DNA of 64,000 nt from Candidatus Nanopelagicales bacterium (lineage in GTDB: Bacteria > Actinomycetota > Actinomycetes > S36-B12). This document shows, one piece after another, positions 53,388-63,316 of the stretch. Position 1 is the first letter of the stretch; each line of letters begins with the position of its first letter. The notes beneath the pieces are model-generated. The model did not search any database. It saw nothing but the letters and a program-made list of their open reading frames with translations, and was not told the DNA's origin. Where the stretch lies: positions 5,301 through 69,300 of the forward strand of contig JAURQC010000046.1 of NCBI GenBank assembly GCA_030836325.1, in the 5' to 3' direction. A program made the position numbers and the translations under genes.

Positions 53388-54155
53388 TCAGGCGCCTTGG
53401 GAGTGCACACCACCGTCGACATGCACGATCTCGCCGGTCGTCGCAGGGAACCACGGGGACAGCAGCGCGATACACGCACGAGCAGCAGGAGTCGGGTCGG
53501 CCAAATCCCAGCCCAGGGGGGCCCGGTCTAGCCATACCTGCTCGAACTCCTCGAAGCCAGGAATGCTCTTCGCCGCCATGGTGCGTATTGGCCCCGCGGC
53601 AACGAGATTCACCCGGATACCGTCGCCACCGAGATCGCGTGCGAGGTATCGCGAGGTTGACTCCAACGCAGCCTTTGCCACACCCATCCAGTCATACGTC
53701 GGCCAAGCGACAGTAGCGTCAAAATCCAATCCGACAACCGACGCAGGTGACGCCAACCGGGGCTTGGCCGCCATAGTGAGCGACGCGAACGAGTAGGCCG
53801 ACACCTGGACAGCCGTGGCGACGTCCGGCCACGTGGTGTTCAGGAAGTTTCCACCGAGGGCGGCTTCGGGAGCGAATCCGATGGAGTGCACGAGCCCATC
53901 CACGCTCTCGCAGTGCTCACCGAGTCGATCTGCGAACGTGGCGAGGTGGTCGTCGTTGGTCACGTCGAGTTCGACGATTGGTGCCTCTTGGGGCAATCTG
54001 GTTGCCGAACGCTTGGTCAAAGACATGGTCCGACCGAAGCTGGTCAAGACGACCTGAGCGCCTTCTTCTTGGGCCAACCGCGCAATGTGAAAAGCGATCG
54101 ATTGATCGGTTAACACTCCTGTGACGACAACGGTCTTATCGGTCAGCAAACCCAT
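53388..54155 (-). CDS. fabI: enoyl-[acyl-carrier-protein] reductase FabI (InhA-like)
   Basis: A 255-residue NADH-dependent short-chain dehydrogenase that reduces trans-2-enoyl-ACP in the last step of each fatty acid elongation cycle. Seen are VVVTGVLTDQSIAFHIA for cofactor binding, DGLVHSIGFAPE, and the active-site Tyr154-x6-Lys161 in YDWMGVAK, with VAAGPIRTMAAKSIPGF as the substrate loop. The spacing matches the InhA/FabI class. It lies nine bases after fabG, the same pair order as mabA-inhA in mycobacteria. Confidence 0.94.
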   Translation of the reverse strand: MGLLTDKTVVVTGVLTDQSIAFHIARLAQEEGAQVVLTSFGRTMSLTKRSATRLPQEAPIVELDVTNDDHLATFADRLGEHCESVDGLVHSIGFAPEAALGGNFLNTTWPDVATAVQVSAYSFASLTMAAKPRLASPASVVGLDFDATVAWPTYDWMGVAKAALESTSRYLARDLGGDGIRVNLVAAGPIRTMAAKSIPGFEEFEQVWLDRAPLGWDLADPTPAARACIALLSPWFPATTGEIVHVDGGVHSQGA

Positions 54156-54164
54156 GAAATCCTC

Positions 54165-54881
54165 CTAGTGCCCCATGCCCAAGCCGCCATCGACCGGGAT
54201 GACCGCACCAGTGACATATCCGGCGTCGGGACCCACGAGGAAATCCACAACGGCCGCAACCTCATCGACGTCAGCGTAACGACCAAGCGGTACCGCCGAC
54301 AGGATCTCCGTACGCCGCGCCTCGTCTAACTCCGCCGTCATATCCGTATCGACGAAGCCAGGCGCCACGACGTTCACCGTGATGCCGCGTGAGCCGACTT
54401 CACGTGCCAGCGATCGAGCTGCACCCACAAGTCCGGCCTTGGAGGCGGCGTAGTTCACTTGACCGGCACTCCCGAGGAGCCCTACGACGGACGAGACCAA
54501 CACGATCCGTCCGGCCTTGGCGCGGAGCATTCCACGCGTTACTCCACGGCACAGCCGGATCGAGCCGGCCAAGTTCGTGGTCAGGACGTCATCGATCTCC
54601 TCATCCGACATTCGCATCAGCAGGTTGTCCTTGGTGATGCCAGCGTTCGCCACCAAGACGCCGATGGGTCCATACGTCTCTTCGACTGCTGCAAGTCCTG
54701 CTTGGATTGACTGAGCGTCAGCGACATCCAGGGCGATGGACCCTGCGACGTCTACGCCCTCGGGGGCGCCCCCGCTGCGACTGGCCACCACCACCCTGTG
54801 CCCTGATTCGGCAAGACGTTTCGCGATGGCGGCTCCGATCCCGCGGCTTCCGCCTGTCACCAAGGCGATCGAATCACTCAT
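54165..54881 (-). CDS. fabG: 3-oxoacyl-[acyl-carrier-protein] reductase FabG
   Basis: A 238-residue NADPH-dependent short-chain dehydrogenase that reduces beta-ketoacyl-ACP. Cofactor motif VTGGSRGIGAA lies at residues 8-18, NAG at 79-81, and the catalytic Ser-Tyr-Lys at about Ser130/131, Tyr144 and Lys148 in YAASK. The start ATG at 54881 is chosen because similarity begins at SIALVTGG; a longer frame would overlap the upstream TMEM175 gene further. It overlaps that gene by eight bases and is followed closely by fabI. Confidence 0.94.
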   Translation of the reverse strand: MSDSIALVTGGSRGIGAAIAKRLAESGHRVVVASRSGGAPEGVDVAGSIALDVADAQSIQAGLAAVEETYGPIGVLVANAGITKDNLLMRMSDEEIDDVLTTNLAGSIRLCRGVTRGMLRAKAGRIVLVSSVVGLLGSAGQVNYAASKAGLVGAARSLAREVGSRGITVNVVAPGFVDTDMTAELDEARRTEILSAVPLGRYADVDEVAAVVDFLVGPDAGYVTGAVIPVDGGLGMGH

Positions 54882-55572
54882 GGGTACTCCGTTCCTCAAC
54901 ACTGGCTGGAGTTTCCTGCCGTCTTTGCGTACGACGTCTGACGAACGCATTAATGGGAATCAGCAGCAGGGCTAGGTAGGGCGAGACGACAGGAAAGAAC
55001 TCGCTCAGGATGCCGATGCCGAAAAACGCCAGGAAGAAAACTGAACCAGTCAAACGGCGGGTGGACCGATACTGCCCCTCGTCATAGCGGGCATCGGGCT
55101 CCAACAGGTTCGGCGTTCTTCCTGCATGGAAGGCGATCAACGAACCCAGTCCACTGATGGCCGCAAGTGTCCACCAGTAGAGCAACCCGACTCCTCCGGG
55201 ACCAATCACTTGATCGTTAACGGCATTGCCGTACATCGATGTTGGCCAGGGCAGAAAGACGATAAGTAGGAGCCACATCACGTTCAACGTGAATATCGTC
55301 CCGTCATAGCGTTGCATCGAGTTAAAGACCCTGTTGTGCGTCGACCACATCGCGATGACTACAACAAAGGACAAGACAAACGCCGTGATCTGACCCTGGT
55401 TGGCAGCAACCACGTCCCAGACCGACTGCCCTGCCTGTGGCCCCGCCACATCAATAAGAGGCAGCAGTTGAAGCGTGATGCCGATCGCCACAACGGCATC
55501 GGTGAAATTCACCAGTCGATCGAAAGATCTCCGCTCAGCTGACGTAACCGGCGATCGGGTCTCCCTAGACAT
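54874..55572 (-). CDS. TMEM175-family potassium channel (DUF1211)
   Basis: A 232-residue integral membrane protein of the TMEM175 family, which forms proton-gated or constitutive K+ channels. The diagnostic first helix has the RxxxFSD-type motif as RLVNFTDAVVAIGITL near residues 20-35, here with Thr in place of Ser. Six helices follow and the C-terminus is basic. One bacterial subunit has one repeat and forms tetramers. The ATG at 55572 overlaps the dodecin stop by eight bases; the upstream TTG is less likely. Confidence 0.85.
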   Translation of the reverse strand: MSRETRSPVTSAERRSFDRLVNFTDAVVAIGITLQLLPLIDVAGPQAGQSVWDVVAANQGQITAFVLSFVVVIAMWSTHNRVFNSMQRYDGTIFTLNVMWLLLIVFLPWPTSMYGNAVNDQVIGPGGVGLLYWWTLAAISGLGSLIAFHAGRTPNLLEPDARYDEGQYRSTRRLTGSVFFLAFFGIGILSEFFPVVSPYLALLLIPINAFVRRRTQRRQETPASVEERSTHE

Positions 55573-55777
55573 CTTCGAGCCGGTACCCAACCTTCACTGT
55601 GACCTGGAAATGATCGACGTCGTTGGTCCGGACGTAGCCGCGCACCTGCTGGACTTCGAACCAGTCGACGTGCAGGTGTTCGGAACCGGCGCGCTTCACG
55701 GCATTGCGGATGGCCGATTCGATCGAATCAGGAGATGTCCCGACGACTTCGCTGATTCCGTACACGCGGTTCGACAT
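55565..55777 (-). CDS. dodecin flavin-binding protein
   Basis: A 70-residue dodecin, a small beta-alpha-beta-beta protein that assembles as a dodecamer and stores flavin (FMN or riboflavin) or related dimers. The typical VYGISEVVGTSPDSIESAI and the flavin-stacking Trp in DWFEVQQVRGYV are seen, and the closing VTVKVGYRLE matches the family. An AGGAGAAGGA ribosome site stands before the ATG. It overlaps the TMEM175 gene by eight bases, suggesting co-translation, although no functional link is known. Confidence 0.92.
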   Translation of the reverse strand: MSNRVYGISEVVGTSPDSIESAIRNAVKRAGSEHLHVDWFEVQQVRGYVRTNDVDHFQVTVKVGYRLEDV

Positions 55778-55836
55778 GTCCTTCTCCTGATCGCCGATTC
55801 GGCTCGCCTCGGCGGGCGGCCTAGGTGAATGGGGTT

Positions 55837-55842
55837 TACCTT
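55837..55842 (+). promoter_or_regulatory. -10 element of the DUF3099 gene
   Basis: TACCTT with six bases (ATTGGA) to the GTG at 55849. A leaderless start is predicted. Confidence 0.6.
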
Positions 55843-55848
55843 ATTGGA

Positions 55849-56232
55849 GTGTCCGACCCGACCCACAGCATCACGAGTGCCCAACACTCGTTGAGCAGCG
55901 AGCAAGCTGGGCGAACTCGTAAGTACCTCATCTCCATGGGTATCAGGACAGCGTGTGTGATCGGCGCCATATTTATCCCCGGATGGCCGCGCTGGGTCCT
56001 CATCGCGGGAGCAGTTGTTTTGCCCTACCTCGCGGTCGTGATCGCAAACAGTGGCGGTTCGCGCAAGGGCAGCGCGCCCACTGAAGTCCAACCCCAGCCA
56101 CACCTCGCGCTTCCGGCTTCGGGGACCGCGATCGAGGGCGTCGTGATCGTCCCGGACAACTCTGAAACCAGTGACGAGCAGGACGCGTTCCACGCGCCGA
56201 AGGGCACTTCGCAGGCCCATAGAGTGGAGTAG
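55849..56232 (+). CDS. DUF3099 family membrane protein
   Basis: A 127-residue membrane protein of the actinobacterial DUF3099 family. The N-terminal cytosolic part has THSITSAQHSLSSEQ, followed by KYLISMGIRTACVIGA, and two helices (about residues 28-47 and 49-66), then a long polar tail that is not conserved. The function is unknown. The GTG has TACCTT six bases upstream. Its TAG stop overlaps the start GTG of SURF1 by one base, so the two are translationally coupled. Confidence 0.85.
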   Translation: MSDPTHSITSAQHSLSSEQAGRTRKYLISMGIRTACVIGAIFIPGWPRWVLIAGAVVLPYLAVVIANSGGSRKGSAPTEVQPQPHLALPASGTAIEGVVIVPDNSETSDEQDAFHAPKGTSQAHRVE

Positions 56233-56930
56233 TGCTCACCGCTCTTCGCACCCGCCGCTGGCAGGCCTTCACCGCCCTGGTGCTGGTTGCGATCATCGGA
56301 TTCGGCTTCCTTAGCCGATGGCAGTGGGCACGAGCGGACGAAAAGCGCCTGGCACAACAGGCCCAAGAACTTGCTGACCAACAGGCCATCGTGCCAAGTC
56401 CCACGGACCAACTCTCGGAATTCACCGCAGTCCAGGTCAGTGGTACGTACGTCTCCGAATCGCGTCGGCTTGTCCGCCAACGTCCCCTCGAAGGTCGAAA
56501 CGGCTACTGGGTGCTCGAGCTGCTACGCAGTGACGTGGGTGATCTGTGGGTTATGCGAGGTTGGGTTCCGGCCGGCACCCGTACCGACCAATCCCCAGAG
56601 ATTTCCGACGTTGATGGGCCCGTTACGGTCGAGGGCATCGTGCGGCCACTGCCGGAAGGACGCGCTCTCGAGGATCGGCGCGGTCTTCCACTGGATCAAG
56701 TCACGGACATCGAACAAGCCCAGCTACCGGAACCTGGCAATGCATCCTGGTTCATTCAAGCCCGAAGTTCAACGCCATCAGACGACATAACGGTGGTGCC
56801 GGTGACCCGTCCGGACGAAATCCAAAACGTGTCGTATGCCGTCCAGTGGTTGCTCTTCGCAGCGGTTGCGATCGGCGGATGGTTCTACTTCCTTCGTCGA
56901 GAGTCCAAGGAAATGGACGAATCGGGCTAG
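56232..56930 (+). CDS. SURF1 family protein
   Basis: A 232-residue SURF1/Shy1-type protein, which supports assembly of cytochrome c oxidase. Two membrane helices, one near the N-terminus (about 12-32, ending SRWQWARADEKR) and one near the C-terminus (about 205-223), flank an outer domain. The WQWxRxxEK and VMRGWVPA segments are family marks. It stands after DUF3099 and overlaps it by one base; the pair is often seen in actinobacteria. Oxidase genes are not in the window. Confidence 0.9.
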   Translation: MLTALRTRRWQAFTALVLVAIIGFGFLSRWQWARADEKRLAQQAQELADQQAIVPSPTDQLSEFTAVQVSGTYVSESRRLVRQRPLEGRNGYWVLELLRSDVGDLWVMRGWVPAGTRTDQSPEISDVDGPVTVEGIVRPLPEGRALEDRRGLPLDQVTDIEQAQLPEPGNASWFIQARSSTPSDDITVVPVTRPDEIQNVSYAVQWLLFAAVAIGGWFYFLRRESKEMDESG

Positions 56931-56955
56931 CCCAGTCGACCCGCTCTTGCCTTCA

Positions 56956-58821
56956 TCAGTCTTCGCTGAACTGAGTGCGATAGAGCGTCTCGTACATCCC
57001 CCCAGCAGCGAGCAATTCCTCGTGCGTGCCGCGCTGCACGATCCGGCCATCGACGACCACGAGAATCTGGTCGGCTTTGCGCACGGTCGACAAGCGGTGC
57101 GCTATCACCAGGCTTGTGCGGCCGTCGAGGGCGGTGTCCAAGGCACGCTGCACCAAACGTTCGCTCTCGCTGTCCAGGTGAGCAGTCGCCTCGTCGAGCA
57201 CCACCACCCGAGGTGCCTTCAAGAACAATCGAGCAAGGGCCAGGCGCTGCTTCTCACCGCCGGAGAGGCGATAGCCGCGATCTCCAACAACGGTGTTGAA
57301 GCCGTCGGGAAGCTGCTCAATTAGGTTCAAGATTTGCGCATCAGCGCAGGCACGACGCAGTTCCTCATCGGTGGCACCTGGCTTGGCATAACGCAGGTTC
57401 TCACCGATCGTGTCGTGGAACAGGTGGGCCTCCTGCGTGACGACCCCCACTGCAGCACGCAGCTCGGCGCTCGCCACATCACGCAGGTTCACTCCGCCGA
57501 TGCTCACCACCCCCACACTCGGGTCGTATAGCCGCGTAACCAGTGATGTAATCGTGCTCTTTCCCGCTCCCGAGGGACCGACAAGGGCGGTCAGCGCCCC
57601 GGCGGCGGCGATGAACGAGACATCGTGCAGCACCTGCTCCCCCACGCCGGCGGATTCCTCGCGGGCCACCGACTCCAATGACGCCAGCGAGACCTCGGCT
57701 GCAGTCGGGTAGGTGAAGTCGACATCGGTGAAAGTGACATCAAGGCCACCGGTCGGCAGGGCACGCGGATTCTCGGGTTCCTTGACCAAAGGCGCAAGAT
57801 CGAGAACCTCGAACACACGCTCAAATGAGACCAGCGCCGTCATCACATCCACCCGGACGTTACTCAAGGCAGTCAGCGGGCCATACAGCTGCGCCAAAAG
57901 TGCCACGAGGGCCAGAAGCGTGCCCAATGTGATCGCTCCCTGGATGACCAGGTTGCCGCCCAGGCCGTAGGTGACGGCGGTGGCCAGGGCTGCGACGAGT
58001 GTCAAAGCGGTGAAGAACCAGCGGTTAGCCATCGCAATGCGCACGCCGATGTCCCGAACCCGAATCGCCCGTCCGGCGAACAACGACGCCTCGTCCTCCG
58101 GTCGGCCGAAGAGTTTCACGAGCAGCGCCCCAGATACGTTGAACCGCTCTGTCATCTGGGAACTCATCTGGGCGTTCAAGCCCATCTGCTCGCGGGTCAT
58201 CGCCTGCAACCGGCGACCCATGTAGCGCGCAGGCAACAAGAACAGTGGAACCAGGATGAGCGAAGCGAGGGTGATCTGCCAGGACAACGCGAACATGGCA
58301 ACCAGGACGACGCTGACCGAGATCAGGTTGCCCAGAACACCACCGAGTGTGGACGTGAACGCCTGTTGGGCTCCAATGACGTCGCTATTGAGACGGGAGA
58401 TCAGCGCTCCGGTCTGGGCGCGCGTGAAGAAGGCAACTGATTGGCGCTGCACGTGGTCGTAGACCTGCGTGCGGAGGTCGTAGATCAGACCTTCACCAAT
58501 TCGTGCCGAGTACCAACGACTTACCAGACCAAAAGCCGCATCCGCAATCGCCAAACCGGCGATTGCCAGTGCCGTCCACGTCACCAGCGACGCATTGCCG
58601 ACGCTGATGCCGTCGTCAACGATCCGCTTAAACAGCAACGGTTGCGCCACGCTCAGTAGAGACGTCACCACGAGCGTGCCGAGGAAGATGACAATGATTG
58701 TTCGATACGGATGCGCATAACTGAGAATTCGCCGAACAGTACCCTTGGTGATCTTTTTCTCGGCTACCGATCGGTCACGGGTCATCGACTGATAGGTCTG
58801 CCAAACCGTGTTCATGCTCAT
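56956..58821 (-). CDS. ABC exporter, fused permease-ATPase half transporter
   Basis: A 621-residue type IV ABC half-transporter with six membrane helices (residues 40-330) followed by a nucleotide-binding domain. Walker A is GPSGAGKST, the signature is LSGGEKQRLALARL, Walker B is VVVLDEATAHLD, and the H-loop is VIAHRLSTV. It probably works as a homodimer exporting lipids, drugs or peptides; the cargo cannot be named. It overlaps the crotonase gene by four bases (ATGA), so it is co-translated with it. Confidence 0.92.
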   Translation of the reverse strand: MSMNTVWQTYQSMTRDRSVAEKKITKGTVRRILSYAHPYRTIIVIFLGTLVVTSLLSVAQPLLFKRIVDDGISVGNASLVTWTALAIAGLAIADAAFGLVSRWYSARIGEGLIYDLRTQVYDHVQRQSVAFFTRAQTGALISRLNSDVIGAQQAFTSTLGGVLGNLISVSVVLVAMFALSWQITLASLILVPLFLLPARYMGRRLQAMTREQMGLNAQMSSQMTERFNVSGALLVKLFGRPEDEASLFAGRAIRVRDIGVRIAMANRWFFTALTLVAALATAVTYGLGGNLVIQGAITLGTLLALVALLAQLYGPLTALSNVRVDVMTALVSFERVFEVLDLAPLVKEPENPRALPTGGLDVTFTDVDFTYPTAAEVSLASLESVAREESAGVGEQVLHDVSFIAAAGALTALVGPSGAGKSTITSLVTRLYDPSVGVVSIGGVNLRDVASAELRAAVGVVTQEAHLFHDTIGENLRYAKPGATDEELRRACADAQILNLIEQLPDGFNTVVGDRGYRLSGGEKQRLALARLFLKAPRVVVLDEATAHLDSESERLVQRALDTALDGRTSLVIAHRLSTVRKADQILVVVDGRIVQRGTHEELLAAGGMYETLYRTQFSED

Positions 58822-59564
58822 GAGGAGGCTGCCCCGAACAGTGTGGCCAGCCGACGGACCTGCACATCACGTTCCCGATCCCACGAATCCTGATCCCGGG
58901 CGACTCCACGCAGCAAAGTCTTCAGATCGGTGACCGCACCGGCATCGACACTTCGCAACTGCTCCAGTAGTTCCGCCAGGGCTTGCTCGCGATCCTCGGC
59001 CACTCGGTGCACAAGGCCCCACCGGTGTGCCTCCTCGGCACCCAGGAACTCGCCCGTGGCACACAGCGCGAACGTGCGCCGATAACCGAGGGCATCGATG
59101 AGCGCGCCCGTGCCCCCGAGGTCGGGAACCAGGCCGATGGATGCTTCTCGCATCGCAAACCGCGAATCTGGAGCAGCGACAATCAGGTCACTGGCCAGAG
59201 CCAACTGAAATCCGGCTCCGATCGCGTTGCCTTGGACGACCGCAATGACGGTTTGCGGCAATCGACTCCACGCTGCGAAGCCTTCCTGTGCTGCGGAGAT
59301 GAATCCGTGCGGATCGCGCTGCAGATCGGCGATCATCGAACCGGCGAGAGCGTTGCGATCCAGCCCAGCCGAGAAGTCCTGACCTTGGCCCACCAGGACC
59401 ACGAATCGCACGCTCGCAGGGATGGACGCTGCAATCTGCGCAAACTTCAGCCACATGTCCGGCGTTTGCGCATTGCGGACCTCAGGTCGGGCCAGGGTGA
59501 CGGTCGCACAGTCTCCATCGATGGAGACGAGAACCTCATCGGAAAACTCGGGCCCTGCATTCAT
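58818..59564 (-). CDS. enoyl-CoA hydratase/isomerase family protein
   Basis: A 248-residue crotonase-fold protein. The oxyanion hole segments QDFSAGLDRNAL and GNAIGAGFQLALASDL are clear. The region of the two catalytic acids shows SRFAMREASIGLVPDLGGT: one Glu is present and the second position has Asp, as in several isomerases and other crotonases. Fatty acid or acyl-CoA conversion is likely but the exact reaction is open. The ATG has a GGGAGGC ribosome site. It is between the ABC-F gene (12 bases) and the ABC exporter gene. Confidence 0.88.
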   Translation of the reverse strand: MNAGPEFSDEVLVSIDGDCATVTLARPEVRNAQTPDMWLKFAQIAASIPASVRFVVLVGQGQDFSAGLDRNALAGSMIADLQRDPHGFISAAQEGFAAWSRLPQTVIAVVQGNAIGAGFQLALASDLIVAAPDSRFAMREASIGLVPDLGGTGALIDALGYRRTFALCATGEFLGAEEAHRWGLVHRVAEDREQALAELLEQLRSVDAGAVTDLKTLLRGVARDQDSWDRERDVQVRRLATLFGAASS

Positions 59565-59576
59565 CTGGTGCCTCCC

Positions 59577-61181
<1,605 letters not shown>

Positions 61182-61238
61182 GGCCGGGGAATGCTACCTA
61201 CCGGGCCGCGGTGGCTTTGCCCGTGGACCGGATTGAGG

Positions 61239-61559
61239 TTAGACGTTGAAACCGAGACTCCGGAGCATCTCGCGGCCGTCGTCCGTGATCTTGTCCGGTC
61301 CCCACGGGGGCATCCACACCCAATTGATGCGGAAGTCATCCACCACTTCAAGTAGCGCTGCGCGCGTCTGATCCTCGATGACGTCAGTCAACGGGCATGC
61401 TGCGGAGGTAAGCGTCATGTCGATCGTGGCGATATTTCCCTCGTCCACGCTCACGCCGTAGACAAGGCCGAGATCAACGACGTTGATCCCAAGTTCGGGG
61501 TCTACGACGTCCTTCATCGCCTCAAAGACGTCGTCCTGTTGGGCAACTGTCGACTCCAT
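61239..61559 (-). CDS. sufT: iron-sulfur assembly factor SufT-like (DUF59/MIP18)
   Basis: A 106-residue MIP18/DUF59 protein. Typical features are VFEAMKDVVDPELGINVVDLGLVY at the start and TLTSAACPLTD with the conserved reactive Cys. It helps mature Fe-S proteins, probably in delivering clusters. It is the last gene of the suf operon seen here and follows sufU by 13 bases. The length is standard. Confidence 0.92.
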   Translation of the reverse strand: MESTVAQQDDVFEAMKDVVDPELGINVVDLGLVYGVSVDEGNIATIDMTLTSAACPLTDVIEDQTRAALLEVVDDFRINWVWMPPWGPDKITDDGREMLRSLGFNV

Positions 61560-61572
61560 CTTTTGCCTCCAC

Positions 61573-62040
61573 TCACGCTTGATTGGTCGTTGTCTTGTCC
61601 ACGTCGATGCCCGCCTTCAAGCGAGCATCCTGCAGCGCCATCCAGGGAAGGAGCGCACATTTGATTCGTGCCGGGTACTTCGAGACCCCAGCAAATGCGA
61701 TGCCATCGCCCAAAGCTTCCTCATCGGGCTCACCGGCACCCTTGGAGTGCATCATTTCCAAGAAAGCCCGCTCAGCCTCCGCCATCTGCTCAAGGGTGGC
61801 GTCCTCGAGGAGTTCAGTCATCACACTTGCACTCGCTTGCGAAATGGAGCATCCCTGGCCCTCGTAGCCGAGGTGCAGGTGCCCAGCATCGTCGAGTTTG
61901 ACTCCAACGGTCACTTCGTCACCACAGGTGGGATTGACCTGGAAACTTTCGCCCGCTGCATCCGCCAAGGGACCAGAGCCCCGAGGATGCTTGTAGTGAT
62001 CGAGGATGATCTCTTGATACAGGGATTCGACGTTGCTCAC
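61573..62040 (-). CDS. sufU: Fe-S cluster assembly sulfur-transfer protein SufU
   Basis: A 155-residue SufU of the Gram-positive and actinobacterial type, a zinc protein that accepts sulfur from SufS. Three conserved cysteines are visible in NPTCGDEV, GQGCSISQAS and IKCALLPW, with an Asp ligand. The GTG start overlaps the sufS stop (GTGA), so SufS and SufU are made together, in keeping with their direct interaction. The typical start VESLYQEIILDHYKHPRG is present. Confidence 0.93.
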   Translation of the reverse strand: MSNVESLYQEIILDHYKHPRGSGPLADAAGESFQVNPTCGDEVTVGVKLDDAGHLHLGYEGQGCSISQASASVMTELLEDATLEQMAEAERAFLEMMHSKGAGEPDEEALGDGIAFAGVSKYPARIKCALLPWMALQDARLKAGIDVDKTTTNQA

Positions 62041-63314
62041 AGCACTCCAAAGAACTCTTGCGCAGCCTGAATACCCGCAACAGCCGCGTCAATATCCGAG
62101 CGATCGTTGTAGAGATACGTGGATAACCGGGTTGTAGCCGGAACGTTGTAGCGACGACACGTAGGCCATGCACAGTGATGACCGACGCGGACCGCTACTC
62201 CCCGGTCGTCGAGAACCTGGCCTACGTCGTGCGGGTGAATGCCGTCCACAACGAACGAGATGGCGCTCCCGCGATCAACTGCCGTCTCGGGGCCGATGAT
62301 CCGAACACCAGGAAGGGCCTGCAGTGACGCTAGGCCGTACTCAGTGAGCTCATGCTCGTGATCGGCAATCGCATCGATGCCAACATCCTCGAGGTAACGA
62401 ACTGCCGCCTCGAGGCCCACCGATTGGGCAACCATGGGGACGCCCGCCTCGAAGCGCTGAGGCGGAGGAGCGAAGGTACTGCCCTCCATGCGGACCGTTT
62501 CGATCATCGACCCACCGGTCAGGAAAGGGGGCATTGCATCAAGGATGTCGGCTCGACCCCACAGCACACCAATTCCGGTGGGCCCAAGCATCTTGTGCCC
62601 GCTCCAGGTCACGAGATCTGCTCCGAGCTCGTTGACGTCAACCCGCATATGTGGAATCGACTGGCACGCGTCGACTACACCGATGGCGCCCACCTCGTGT
62701 GCACGATCCATAACGACGCGAACCGGATTGATAGTCCCCAGGATGTTTGATTGATGCACCACCGAGACGACCTTGGTCGTCTCGTCGATCACCGACAGCT
62801 GCTCGAGATCGAGGCGACCGTCGTCGGTCAGTCCGATCCAGCGGAGCTGCGCGCCGGTTTTGGCGCAGAGTTCTTGCCACGGGATCAGGTTGGCGTGGTG
62901 CTCCATCTCGGTAACAACCACAGAGTCCTGGTCAGTGAGCACGAATCTCGGGTCGATGCTCGCACCGCGGGCTGCCTTAGCCGTGCCATTGCTGAAGGCG
63001 TACGCCGCGAGATTCAACCCCTCGGTCGCGTTCTTAGTGAACACGATGTCCTCAGCACGAGCACCGACGAAACCCGCAATCGCGGCCCTTGCACTCTCGT
63101 ACGCGTCGGTGGCTTCCTCAGCCAGTTGGTGCGCGCCCCGATGGACCGCCGCGTTGGAGGTCTCGTAGTAGGTCCGCTCGGCGTCGAGGACGGCAGTCGG
63201 CTTTTGACTCGTCGCAGCACTATCGAGGTACACCAAAGGACGATCCCCACGCACAGTGCGCCCGAGGATCGGGAAATCCTTTCGGATACGAGGAACGTCC
63301 AGAGGTGATCCCAC
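62037..63314 (-). CDS. sufS: cysteine desulfurase SufS
   Basis: A 425-residue type II cysteine desulfurase with pyridoxal phosphate that takes sulfur from L-cysteine for Fe-S assembly. The PLP Lys is in TWSGHKMLGPTG near residue 238, and the catalytic Cys is in RVGHHCAWPTC near residue 381. LVYLDSAATSQKP is at the N-terminus. It starts two bases after sufC on the same strand and overlaps sufU by four bases, showing one operon sufC-sufS-sufU-sufT. Confidence 0.95.
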   Translation of the reverse strand: MGSPLDVPRIRKDFPILGRTVRGDRPLVYLDSAATSQKPTAVLDAERTYYETSNAAVHRGAHQLAEEATDAYESARAAIAGFVGARAEDIVFTKNATEGLNLAAYAFSNGTAKAARGASIDPRFVLTDQDSVVVTEMEHHANLIPWQELCAKTGAQLRWIGLTDDGRLDLEQLSVIDETTKVVSVVHQSNILGTINPVRVVMDRAHEVGAIGVVDACQSIPHMRVDVNELGADLVTWSGHKMLGPTGIGVLWGRADILDAMPPFLTGGSMIETVRMEGSTFAPPPQRFEAGVPMVAQSVGLEAAVRYLEDVGIDAIADHEHELTEYGLASLQALPGVRIIGPETAVDRGSAISFVVDGIHPHDVGQVLDDRGVAVRVGHHCAWPTCRRYNVPATTRLSTYLYNDRSDIDAAVAGIQAAQEFFGVL

Positions 63315-63316
63315 GA